A stretch of DNA of 64,000 bases from Rhodospirillaceae bacterium (GTDB lineage Bacteria > Pseudomonadota > Gammaproteobacteria > Steroidobacterales > Rariloculaceae), in NCBI GenBank assembly GCA_002718345.1, contig PBDA01000024.1, positions 57,132 to 121,131 of the forward strand, given 5' to 3'. The notes beneath the pieces were generated by a model. The model saw nothing but the letters and a program-made list of their open reading frames with translations, was not told the DNA's origin and ran no database searches. Made by a program: the position numbers and the translations under genes. The first letter of the stretch is position 1, and every line of letters starts with the position of its first letter. This document shows positions 18,078 through 25,348 of this stretch, piece by piece.

Positions 18078-19436
18078 TCAATTTGTCGAAAGAGTATTAA
18101 GGTATGCGACCACATCATCAATATCCCCATCTTGCTGAAGAACGTCTGCGAGCATCATCATTTGGTCGCCATAGAGATCCATACGGTGAGAGCCACGTAT
18201 TCCTTCTCTGAAGTTTTTCAGTTGACTGACTAAGTACCAATCATGCTGTCCAGCAATTGCAGGCGCATTCATAGCCCAAATTCCTTGACCATTTTCACCA
18301 TGACAGGATGCACAATTTTCATAGAGTTGCTTTCCTCGTATGACATTACCTGTTACTGATGTTATTGGCGATTCTGTTGTCAGTGTTTCTATATAAGCTG
18401 CAACATTTCGAATTGCCGCTTCATCTGGAAGGGCTGCCAAAATGGGCCTCATCATTGCCCCAGCTGTATCTAGATCATGGGTGCCACGTACTCCATCACG
18501 GTAATATTTAAGTTGTCTTTCTAGGTAACGATTATCAAGTCCAGCAATTCTAGGGGCATTCAGGGCTTGCATGCCCTCGCCTTGTTGACCATGACAGGCA
18601 GCGCACAGTCCATAGCTTGCCTGGCCAAGCATAGGGTCTACTGTTTGAGTTTCTAGCTCTGAATAGGTTGGTTGTTGTGATAACCAGTTTTCAAATTCAT
18701 CCCGTTCATCAATGACTACTCGGCCACGCATTGCGAAGTGAGCCATTCCACAGAGTTCCTCACAGAGAATCTCATATTCTCCTACCACAGTTGGAGTAAA
18801 CCATGTGTAGGATACGTGCCCGGGCACAAGATCCATTTTTACTCGAAACTGCGGGACTGCAAAATTATGAAGCACATCTTTTGAGCGAAGCCAGGCCCTC
18901 ATCGGTTGTCCAACTGGCAGGTGGACAATGGGACTTGCTACTAATACATCATCCTGACCTGCAGGATCTGCGGGGTCCATTCCAAAAGCGTTATCTTCGG
19001 TAATGTGTCTAATGTCTACATTTCCGAATTGTTGATCTTCTCCAGGAAAGCGATACGACCAGTGCCATTGTTGTCCAATTACTTCAAATTCCGCTGCTTC
19101 ATCAGGAACTGTTACGAAATCACCCCAGACAGCAAGTCCGGGCGCTAGCATTGCTGCAACTCCAAGCGATGTAATTATTGTTAGCCACCACTCTAATTTT
19201 GCATTTTCAGGTTCATAGTCTGCTTTTTGTCCTGGTCGGTGCCTATATCTAATTACGCAGTACGCCATAAAAAGGTTTGCAATAACGAAAACGATTCCAG
19301 TAACAACGAAAGTGATACTTACTGTGAAGTCAATCAGTTCCCAATTAGACGCAAGCGGCGTGAAATACCAAGGGCTTAAAAAGTGAAATATTAAGCTACC
19401 TACCACTAACAAGATTAGCGCAATTGCTAAAGCCAT
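18078..19436 (-). CDS. coxB: Cytochrome c oxidase subunit II fused to two cytochrome c domains
   Basis: Electron-entry subunit. The N-terminal part has three predicted membrane helices (about 3-22, 33-60, 87-105) and the periplasmic CuA domain. CuA ligands are H190, C225, E227, C229, H233 and M236 (CEELCGMAHFAM), with the aromatic WHWSYRFPG patch. Two tandem class I cytochrome c domains follow, with heme motifs CAACH (278-282) and CASCH (375-379). Each is followed by an MM(R/M)P/L axial-Met region and a (V)AAYIETL/VAYLNTL C-terminal helix. The two domains resemble each other, like cytochrome c4. caa3 oxidases normally carry one such domain. Confidence 0.94.
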   Translation of the reverse strand: MALAIALILLVVGSLIFHFLSPWYFTPLASNWELIDFTVSITFVVTGIVFVIANLFMAYCVIRYRHRPGQKADYEPENAKLEWWLTIITSLGVAAMLAPGLAVWGDFVTVPDEAAEFEVIGQQWHWSYRFPGEDQQFGNVDIRHITEDNAFGMDPADPAGQDDVLVASPIVHLPVGQPMRAWLRSKDVLHNFAVPQFRVKMDLVPGHVSYTWFTPTVVGEYEILCEELCGMAHFAMRGRVVIDERDEFENWLSQQPTYSELETQTVDPMLGQASYGLCAACHGQQGEGMQALNAPRIAGLDNRYLERQLKYYRDGVRGTHDLDTAGAMMRPILAALPDEAAIRNVAAYIETLTTESPITSVTGNVIRGKQLYENCASCHGENGQGIWAMNAPAIAGQHDWYLVSQLKNFREGIRGSHRMDLYGDQMMMLADVLQQDGDIDDVVAYLNTLSTN

Positions 19437-19508
19437 ACTTACGAATCCTTGTTGTTTTCTTTGTAAAAAATCGCGTTTGGTTAATTATCAGAAAGTTTTC
19501 TCGTGTCC

Positions 19509-19955
19509 CTATTCAACAATTAACCTGCCATTCATCAGAACATTGTGTCCAGGGAAAGAACAAAAGTAAGTATAGTCTTCACTTTGTTCCAAGGCTGATA
19601 TGTTGAAAGTCACAGATGACTCTTGACCTCCACCAATCATATTTGTTGCAGCAATGATACGAGGGTCGTTTTCGGGCAAATAATTGGGCGCACCTACAGC
19701 CTGAGCGCTTGATGCTACAGGCATATAATCTGCTGAAGTTGTTAATACCCAGTTGTGCCCCATAATGTTAGCTGGCAGTTGTCCGGTATGACGCAAAGTT
19801 AACGTGAATTCTTCGCAATCAGGGTCAACACGTATCTCAGATAGGTTATATTGGATGAGGTCATTACCCTCGATTGTTTGTGCGCATTCTTGGCTAAGCG
19901 CATTACTTTGAAAAACTAATAGAACCAAGAAAATAGTAGCAAGATGACTTCTCAT
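19509..19955 (-). CDS. azu: Azurin (type 1 blue copper protein)
   Basis: Periplasmic single-electron carrier. A signal peptide covers about residues 1-21 (cleavage near ALS-Q). The azurin fold marks are all present: N-terminal disulfide Cys24-Cys47, the first copper His with its Gly carbonyl (IMGHNWVL, H67), and the C-terminal copper loop CSFPGHNVLMNG with C132, H137 and M141. The azurin-specific insert (TSADYMPVASSAQAVG) is also seen. A GAGG ribosome-binding site precedes ATG 19955. It lies 72 bp upstream of coxB on the same strand, so it probably donates electrons to this oxidase; that link is inferred. Confidence 0.94.
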   Translation of the reverse strand: MRSHLATIFLVLLVFQSNALSQECAQTIEGNDLIQYNLSEIRVDPDCEEFTLTLRHTGQLPANIMGHNWVLTTSADYMPVASSAQAVGAPNYLPENDPRIIAATNMIGGGQESSVTFNISALEQSEDYTYFCSFPGHNVLMNGRLIVE

Positions 19956-19997
19956 TTACATTAACCTCATGAACCTTAATTTATGTTTAGGCTTATT

Positions 19998-20025
19998 ATT
20001 CTATCTCAGCGCAGGGCTGCTTCAA
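19998..20025 (-). promoter_or_regulatory. Candidate promoter of the azurin-cytochrome oxidase operon
   Basis: On the minus strand a -35-like TTGAAG (20020-20025) and a -10-like TAGAAT (19998-20003) are separated by 16 bp. Transcription would start near 19991 and give a leader of about 36 nt before the azurin ATG. The match is good but not proven. Confidence 0.4.
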
Positions 20026-20050
20026 AAACTAAAATCTATTTTTAGTTTTT
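20024..20050. repeat. A/T inverted repeat, 11-bp arms
   Basis: AAAAACTAAAA (20024-20034) is followed by a 5-nt loop and its exact complement TTTTAGTTTTT (20040-20050). It touches the -35 element proposed for the azurin gene, so it could be an UP-like element or a regulator site. It has no coding gene upstream to terminate. Confidence 0.6.
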
Positions 20051-20093
20051 AAGTTTTGCATTGCGCATTAACCAAATTTAGCGAACTACATAG

Positions 20094-20133
20094 AGCTTCT
20101 GCTAGAAACTCAATGCGAATGGTAGCAGAAGCT
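20094..20133. repeat. Perfect 11-bp inverted repeat with 18-nt loop
   Basis: AGCTTCTGCTA (20094-20104) and TAGCAGAAGCT (20123-20133) are exact complements around an 18-nt loop. The arms are GC-richer than the surroundings. No T-tract follows on either strand, so it is not a plain terminator. It may be an RNA hairpin or an operator. Confidence 0.7.
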
Positions 20134-20205
20134 TGAAAAGTCGGTGATAGTTCTGGTTTTTGTTTTCTGATGCTTTATTTTCCTATTTAGTATAATTATT
20201 AATTC

Positions 20206-20234
20206 CCACTTTTGCTATAAAATATTAAAAGTGG
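20206..20234. repeat. Perfect 8-bp inverted repeat with alternative partner
   Basis: CCACTTTT (20206-20213) pairs with AAAAGTGG (20227-20234). The same left arm, extended by one C (20205), could instead pair with AAGTGGG at 20271-20277. In this AT-rich context chance is a real possibility. Confidence 0.45.
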
Positions 20235-20400
20235 TAAAAACAATAATAAAAATAACATAAATAACTATATAAGTGGGTTATATTGAAATTATTACCTGTA
20301 TTTTCCTCAATAGATATTATTGCTTAATGTCACGTTAATATGCACCCTTGCGGCTATTGATTACTGGATAATTTGTATAGATATTTTTCAGAGATAAGTT

Positions 20401-20859
20401 TTGATTGGGTTATTGCAGCGTGTTAGTGAATCAAGTGTGATCGTAGATGGCGAGACTGTCGCTGAAATCGGTCATGGGCTTTTAGTAATGATAGGTATCG
20501 AACAAGGTGATGAGGAGGATCAGGCAGGCAGACTCCTCAAAAAACTTTTAACTTATCGCGTTTTTCCAGATAAAAGTGGCCGGATGAACTGTAATATTCA
20601 GGAAGCAGGAGGAAGTATGCTTTTAGTCCCGCAGTTTACTTTGGTGGCTAATACCAGTAAGGGGAATAGACCGGGATTTTCTAATGCTGCCTCGCCAGAG
20701 TTAAGCAAATTATTGTTTGAGCATCTGGCTAGTTTAGGGAGAAAATCACCAGTACCGGTACACAAAGGGTGTTTTGGGGAAACTATGGAGGTTAATCTTT
20801 GTAATGAGGGACCAGTAACGTTTTGGTTAAGAGTGAAGCCTAAAATAGAGGAGATCTAA
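20401..20859 (+). CDS. dtd: D-aminoacyl-tRNA deacylase
   Basis: Homodimeric cytoplasmic enzyme that hydrolyses D-aminoacyl-tRNA and mischarged Gly-tRNA(Ala). It begins with a TTG codon, because the conserved N-terminus (M)IGLLQRV starts exactly there. The C-terminal Gly-cisPro motif region NEGPVTFWL is present. The other conserved motif, usually SQFTL, reads VPQFTL here, with Ser replaced by Pro, a variant I believe also occurs elsewhere. The 152-residue length is normal. It is followed after 59 bp by tatA. Confidence 0.94.
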   Translation: MIGLLQRVSESSVIVDGETVAEIGHGLLVMIGIEQGDEEDQAGRLLKKLLTYRVFPDKSGRMNCNIQEAGGSMLLVPQFTLVANTSKGNRPGFSNAASPELSKLLFEHLASLGRKSPVPVHKGCFGETMEVNLCNEGPVTFWLRVKPKIEEI

Positions 20860-20918
20860 GATGAAGGCTTGGTTTCGCGTATGATTGCTCACCTAACATT
20901 TAATATTGGAGAAATGAG

Positions 20919-21173
20919 ATGGGATTTGGCGGGATAAGTATGTGGCAGCTACTTATCATTTTACTTATCGTTCTTCTGATTTTTGGCACCAAGCGGCTTA
21001 AGTCAGTTGGCGGTGATTTAGGTGCAGGGCTTAAAAGTTTTCGAAAGGCCATGGACAATGATGATGAGACTGATTCAACCAGTAGTGGTGATGAGAGCCG
21101 GCAACTAGAGGCGGGTGAGCCTGATGCTGAATTTGCCGAGCAAAAAGACAAGAGCAAGAGCAATAATACCTAA
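20919..21173 (+). CDS. tatA: Sec-independent translocase protein TatA
   Basis: Pore-forming component of the twin-arginine export system. It has an N-terminal membrane helix (about residues 6-22), the FGTKRL hinge, an amphipathic helix ([15 protein letters not shown]) and a charged acidic tail. A GGAG ribosome-binding site lies just upstream of ATG 20919. The stop overlaps the tatB start (TAATG). Confidence 0.96.
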   Translation: MGFGGISMWQLLIILLIVLLIFGTKRLKSVGGDLGAGLKSFRKAMDNDDETDSTSSGDESRQLEAGEPDAEFAEQKDKSKSNNT

Positions 21174-21580
21174 TGTTTGATGTTGGATTTTGGGAACTGA
21201 TACTAATTTTCGGTGTTGGGCTAATGATACTTGGTCCAGAGCGAATGCCTCGTGTAGCAGCTCAGATTGGCAAGTGGGTTGGTCGTGCCCGAAGAACCGC
21301 AAGCGAACTGCGTCGGCAGCTTCAGCGCGAGTTGGAATTTGAGGAATTTAAGAAACGAGCACCAACTAATCCACCGGTTCCTTCGGGAAGTCGACCAAAA
21401 GCTCCTCCTGTTAGTGAAGCTGTTGAAAAAGACACCAGCAAATATTCAGGCACCTCGAATGAATTTAATAACTTGAAGAAAGAGCCAGCCGATAAAAACA
21501 GTCAAGCCACTGGAAAAAATAAGATACTCTCACCAAGTAGCAGTGCTGATCAAACAGACTTCAGTAATCAAAAAGAGTAA
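21173..21580 (+). CDS. tatB: Sec-independent translocase protein TatB
   Basis: Substrate-receptor partner of TatC. The N-terminus [17 protein letters not shown] carries the conserved Glu of TatB, followed by LGPERMPRVA and a long amphipathic helix. The C-terminal ~75 residues are polar, Pro/Ser/Lys-rich and probably disordered. The order tatA-tatB-tatC is standard. Confidence 0.95.
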   Translation: MFDVGFWELILIFGVGLMILGPERMPRVAAQIGKWVGRARRTASELRRQLQRELEFEEFKKRAPTNPPVPSGSRPKAPPVSEAVEKDTSKYSGTSNEFNNLKKEPADKNSQATGKNKILSPSSSADQTDFSNQKE

Positions 21581-21591
21581 ATAAAAGATTA

Positions 21592-22374
21592 ATGAGTACT
21601 GAAAGCGAGGAACAACTTGCAGAGGGTAGTTTGGTTTCACATTTAGTGGAACTAAGGTCGCGGTTAATTCGTTCTGCTTTAGCAGTATTTTTAATTTTTT
21701 TGTGCTTGATCCCTTTTGCTGAGGAGCTTTTTACGTTGGTAGCTACCCCACTTATGGATAGATTGCCTGAAAACGCAACTATGATTGCTACCCAGGTGGC
21801 ATCACCATTTCTCACGCCATTTAAAACATCATTATTTGTAGCGGTATTCCTAGCAATGCCAGTAATACTTTATCAGGCTTGGCGGTTTGTCGCGCCTGGC
21901 CTCTATCGCAAAGAAAAAAAATTCGCATTTCCATTAGTAACGTCAAGCATTATTCTTTTTTATTCTGGTGTAGCTTTTGCCTATTTCGTAGTATTTCCTC
22001 TTATGTTTGCATTCTTTGCAGCGGTGTCGCCTGAAGGCGTAACAATGATGACGGATATAAGTGCATATCTTGATTTTATACTTACAATCTTCTTTGCATT
22101 CGGGCTGGCATTTGAAGTGCCAATTGCTACGGTGATGCTTGTATGGAGTGGGCTTGTGTCAGTAGAAACACTTGGAAAAGCTCGTGCATATGTATTTCTG
22201 GGCGCATTTGTTATGGGGATGCTATTAACACCTCCAGATGCTATCTCTCAGACTCTTCTAGCTGTACCAGTTTATCTTCTTTATGAAAGTGGGCTGATCC
22301 TTGCAAAGGTTTTGGGTAAAGATGAAAGTGACGTGTCTGATGGTGGTGTTACAGAAGAACACACCAAAGATTAG
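21592..22374 (+). CDS. tatC: Sec-independent translocase protein TatC
   Basis: Six-helix core of the Tat translocase that recognises twin-arginine signal peptides. Key segments: HLVELRSRLIRS near the N-terminus, FKTSLFVAVFLAMPVILYQAWRF (in parts), the conserved Glu in FAFGLAFEVPI, and the C-terminal LTPPDAISQ. The 260-residue length fits. Confidence 0.97.
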   Translation: MSTESEEQLAEGSLVSHLVELRSRLIRSALAVFLIFLCLIPFAEELFTLVATPLMDRLPENATMIATQVASPFLTPFKTSLFVAVFLAMPVILYQAWRFVAPGLYRKEKKFAFPLVTSSIILFYSGVAFAYFVVFPLMFAFFAAVSPEGVTMMTDISAYLDFILTIFFAFGLAFEVPIATVMLVWSGLVSVETLGKARAYVFLGAFVMGMLLTPPDAISQTLLAVPVYLLYESGLILAKVLGKDESDVSDGGVTEEHTKD

Positions 22375-22389
22375 GAATTATTAAAATAC

Positions 22390-23895
22390 ATGGTTAATCA
22401 GACTTTGAGTTATGCCAAACAATCCGATTTATTCGGACACCCCAGGGGACTGGTTACTCTATTTATGACAGAGATGTGGGAAAGGTTCAGCTATTATGGA
22501 ATGCGAGCACTGTTAGTCCTATTTATGGTAGCGACAGTGGAGGATGGTGGACTTGAATTCTCTGATCAAAATGCAACAGCAATCTACGGTTTGTATACGG
22601 CAGCAGTTTTCCTTGGTTCTCTGCCTGGAGGTTGGATAGCAGATCGCCTCATGGGTGCGCAAAGCGCAGTTTGGGCAGGCGGCATTATTATAATGTTAGG
22701 TCATTTTGTTCTAGCTATTCCTAGTGATGTAATTTTTTTCTTGGGGTTAATAGTAATAGTTCTAGGCACAGGGCTGCTAAAGCCCAATATTACCGCAATT
22801 GTTGGCGACCTATATGAACGGGATGACCCACGTCGGGATAGCGGTTTTACCATTTTCTATATGGGAATTAATCTTGGTGCTGCGCTGGGTCCATTGGTGT
22901 GTGGCTGGTTAGCAATTCGTAATTGGCACTATGGTTTTGCTGCAGCTGGCTTTGGAATGTTGTTTGGTTTAATTCAGTTTTATTTTACACGCCACTATCT
23001 TGGTGCCGCTGGTAGAAGTCCTGATAAACCAGAGCATCAAACCGATCGTTTTACACAAATAGCGTGGTTAGTCATCACTATTTTTGTTGTTTTGGTTGGA
23101 TGTTTATTTATTGCAGGCGTTTTGGGATTGGTTGTATATGATGCGGTTCAATTATCACAGGGCGCTACCTATGTGATTGTTACAGTAGCTGCAGTTTATT
23201 TCTTGTACATATTCGTTTTTAGTGGACTGACTGAAAAAGAACGAGGCAAGATGGCTTTGATTTTTGTTTTGATTAGTGCAGCCACAGTTTTTTGGATTGG
23301 ATCTGAGCAGGCAGGGTCCTCGCTTAATCTTTTTGCGGAACGTTACACGATTAGAGAATTTGGTAACTTTGTAATACCAGCAAGTTGGTTTCAGTCTGCT
23401 AATCCCATATTTATTATCTTGCTTGCTCCTCTATATTCAATGTTTTGGGTGGCACTTGCAAAAAGACATATGGACCCAAGCTCGCCTCTCAAACTTGCGA
23501 TAGGTTTAATTATCCTAGGCGTTGCTTTTGCTGTGATGATTGGCGCAGCAGCACTTGTTGCTGAAGGGCAGCAGGTGCTTCCATCATGGCTAATATTTAC
23601 TTATCTGTTTATGACCATGGGTGAGCTTGCGTTAAGCCCAGTAGGGATGAGCGCTATAACAAAACTTTCTCCTCGCCGATTAGTGGGCCAGATGATGGGA
23701 GTTTGGTTTTTGTCGTTATCTCTGGGAAGTATCTTAGCGGGGTTGTTTGCAGGTGGATTTAGTGCCGATGCAGTAGATGAGATGCCCGGGCTCTATATGC
23801 AACTAGTTTTGATGACTGTGGGAGCAGGAGTAATTTTGATGCTTGCCTCTGGCTACCTAAAGCGCTTAGCTGGTGAAGATAGAAATAAGAACTAG
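22390..23895 (+). CDS. POT/PTR-family proton-dependent oligopeptide transporter
   Basis: Inner-membrane major-facilitator importer of di- and tripeptides. The proton-coupling ExxER motif is present in helix 1 (EMWERFSYYGMRALL). The PTR signatures GGWIADRLMGA and FTIFYMGINLGAALGPLVCGWLA (as separate blocks) and the C-terminal TMGELALSPVGMSAITKLSP are also seen. At 501 residues with about 14 helices it is a typical bacterial POT. It lies 15 bp after tatC. The exact substrate range is unknown. Confidence 0.94.
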   Translation: MVNQTLSYAKQSDLFGHPRGLVTLFMTEMWERFSYYGMRALLVLFMVATVEDGGLEFSDQNATAIYGLYTAAVFLGSLPGGWIADRLMGAQSAVWAGGIIIMLGHFVLAIPSDVIFFLGLIVIVLGTGLLKPNITAIVGDLYERDDPRRDSGFTIFYMGINLGAALGPLVCGWLAIRNWHYGFAAAGFGMLFGLIQFYFTRHYLGAAGRSPDKPEHQTDRFTQIAWLVITIFVVLVGCLFIAGVLGLVVYDAVQLSQGATYVIVTVAAVYFLYIFVFSGLTEKERGKMALIFVLISAATVFWIGSEQAGSSLNLFAERYTIREFGNFVIPASWFQSANPIFIILLAPLYSMFWVALAKRHMDPSSPLKLAIGLIILGVAFAVMIGAAALVAEGQQVLPSWLIFTYLFMTMGELALSPVGMSAITKLSPRRLVGQMMGVWFLSLSLGSILAGLFAGGFSADAVDEMPGLYMQLVLMTVGAGVILMLASGYLKRLAGEDRNKN

Positions 23896-23916
23896 CTGTT
23901 AAACATAATTAGATAG

Positions 23917-23952
23917 GTTTGATTTCGATTCTTTAATTAAGTTGAATCAAAC
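23917..23952. terminator. Weak bidirectional terminator candidate between convergent genes
   Basis: GTTTGATT (23917-23924) and AATCAAAC (23945-23952) form a perfect 8-bp dyad in the 59-bp gap between the peptide transporter and dsbA, which converge here. The loop is long (20 nt) and AT-rich, and no strong U-tract follows, so termination is uncertain. Confidence 0.35.
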
Positions 23953-23954
23953 AA

Positions 23955-24629
23955 TTAATCGTTAGCAGCCTCAGAAGCCACCAATTCTTCAATGACCTCA
24001 ATTAATGTTTCATAATTCCCAGCCGATGTTGCATTAGCCGTGTACTTACCATTTACAATGACTGTTGGAACCGCTGATATGCGATATCGACGCGATAGTT
24101 CATCAGCCCTTTGAAGTTTAGTGTGTACAGCAAATGAGTTAAATGCATTAGCAAAATCTTCAGGGCTAACATCAAATTGACTGAAAAAAGTTTGAAGTGC
24201 TCCCTCTGTATCAAGGTAGTTTCCATTAATATGAATTTCACGAAAAAATGGCGCATGCATTTCTTCAGCTTTGCCTAGCGCTTCAGCTGCGTAGTAGGCA
24301 CGCGCATGTAGCTGTATTAATGGATTCCATACTGCTGGGATCCTTACAAAATTAACATTTGCAGGCAGGTCTGACTTCCAACTCTCCAAATACGGGTCAA
24401 ATGTATAGCAGTGTGGGCAGCCGTACCAAAAAATCTCTGCCACTTCTATCTGATCCGGGCTAGAACTTGTTGGTTGCGTGGGAGTAAGTCGGTCGTAGTG
24501 AGTGCCAAGTTGAAAATTGTTGGTATTGGTCGCAGTGTCACTTTGGGCTAAAACCGACTGTCCTATCATTAAGTAAGAGATTGCTAATACAGTTGCAATT
24601 ACCTGATGTAATGTATTTTCTCTTTTCAT
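23955..24629 (-). CDS. dsbA: Periplasmic thiol:disulfide oxidoreductase DsbA
   Basis: Introduces disulfides into exported proteins. A signal peptide covers about residues 1-28 (cleavage near VLA-Q). The active site is CPHC (C71-C74), preceded by EIFWYG, with the cis-Pro loop at SAVPTVIVNG. The inserted helical domain lies between them. At 224 residues it is of normal size. The dsbA-engB-polA neighbourhood is typical of Pseudomonas-like gammaproteobacteria. Confidence 0.95.
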   Translation of the reverse strand: MKRENTLHQVIATVLAISYLMIGQSVLAQSDTATNTNNFQLGTHYDRLTPTQPTSSSPDQIEVAEIFWYGCPHCYTFDPYLESWKSDLPANVNFVRIPAVWNPLIQLHARAYYAAEALGKAEEMHAPFFREIHINGNYLDTEGALQTFFSQFDVSPEDFANAFNSFAVHTKLQRADELSRRYRISAVPTVIVNGKYTANATSAGNYETLIEVIEELVASEAAND

Positions 24630-24757
24630 TTTAATGCTCCTTTTGTCGCTTTACCTAGTAACACGAATATTTATCCACCCGTATAAAAATTTTACCAGTA
24701 GGGCGGCCGCAAATTGTACACTAATAGAATAAATGTCAGCATGATTAACAAAATTTT

Positions 24758-25348
24758 ATGTATAACGCATTTGCTCCATCCTTTATAAAAAGCGCTGATA
24801 AGCCTGATCAATTTCCCGCTGATGATGGATATGAGGTTGCTATCGCTGGCCGATCTAATTCAGGGAAATCAACGGCTATCAATGCAATGACAAAACGTCG
24901 GAGCTTGGCTCGTACAAGTAAGACTCCTGGTCGCACCCAGCTAATTAATTTTTTTCATTTGGATGAAGAAAGACGGCTGGTTGATCTTCCTGGATATGGT
25001 TACGCTAAAGTGGCTATTTCGATGCAAAAACATTGGCGGCAGTTGCTTGAATGCTATTTTTCTGAGCGGCAATCATTAGTTGGATTATTTATAACTATAG
25101 ATATCCGGCGTGGTCCGAATGAATTAGATCATGTTATGTTGGATTGGGCAGAGAATTCTGATATCCCTGTTGCCACGCTACTGACGAAAGCGGACAAGTT
25201 AAGTAAAAGTGCGTGCATTGCAAGGCAAAGGGAGACTAAACAATGCATTTTAACTTCTGTGCCATCAGTAATTTTTTCTGCCACAAAAGGCACTGGTGTT
25301 GAAGAAGCAGTAGCACTAATGTTGGGATGGTTAAATACTAATAACTAA
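24758..25348 (+). CDS. engB: Ribosome-biogenesis GTPase EngB (YihA/YsxC)
   Basis: Essential TRAFAC GTPase for large-subunit assembly. G1 is GRSNSGKST (residues 31-39), followed by the G2 region KTPGRTQLINFF, G3 DLPGYGYAKV, G4 TKADK and G5 SATKGTG. The 196-residue length is standard. Its end overlaps the end of convergent polA by 4 bp. Confidence 0.96.
   Translation: MYNAFAPSFIKSADKPDQFPADDGYEVAIAGRSNSGKSTAINAMTKRRSLARTSKTPGRTQLINFFHLDEERRLVDLPGYGYAKVAISMQKHWRQLLECYFSERQSLVGLFITIDIRRGPNELDHVMLDWAENSDIPVATLLTKADKLSKSACIARQRETKQCILTSVPSVIFSATKGTGVEEAVALMLGWLNTNN

Larger units (their letters stand above)
19956..20400. other. Intergenic region with three inverted repeats between azurin and dtd
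   Basis: This 445-bp AT-rich stretch is the only gene-free region over 300 bp. It holds the candidate azurin promoter and three dyads at 20024-20050, 20094-20133 and 20206-20234, each listed separately. I see no open frame of coding character, no tRNA and no U-tract terminator in it. A small regulatory RNA or protein-binding sites are possible. Confidence 0.6.
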
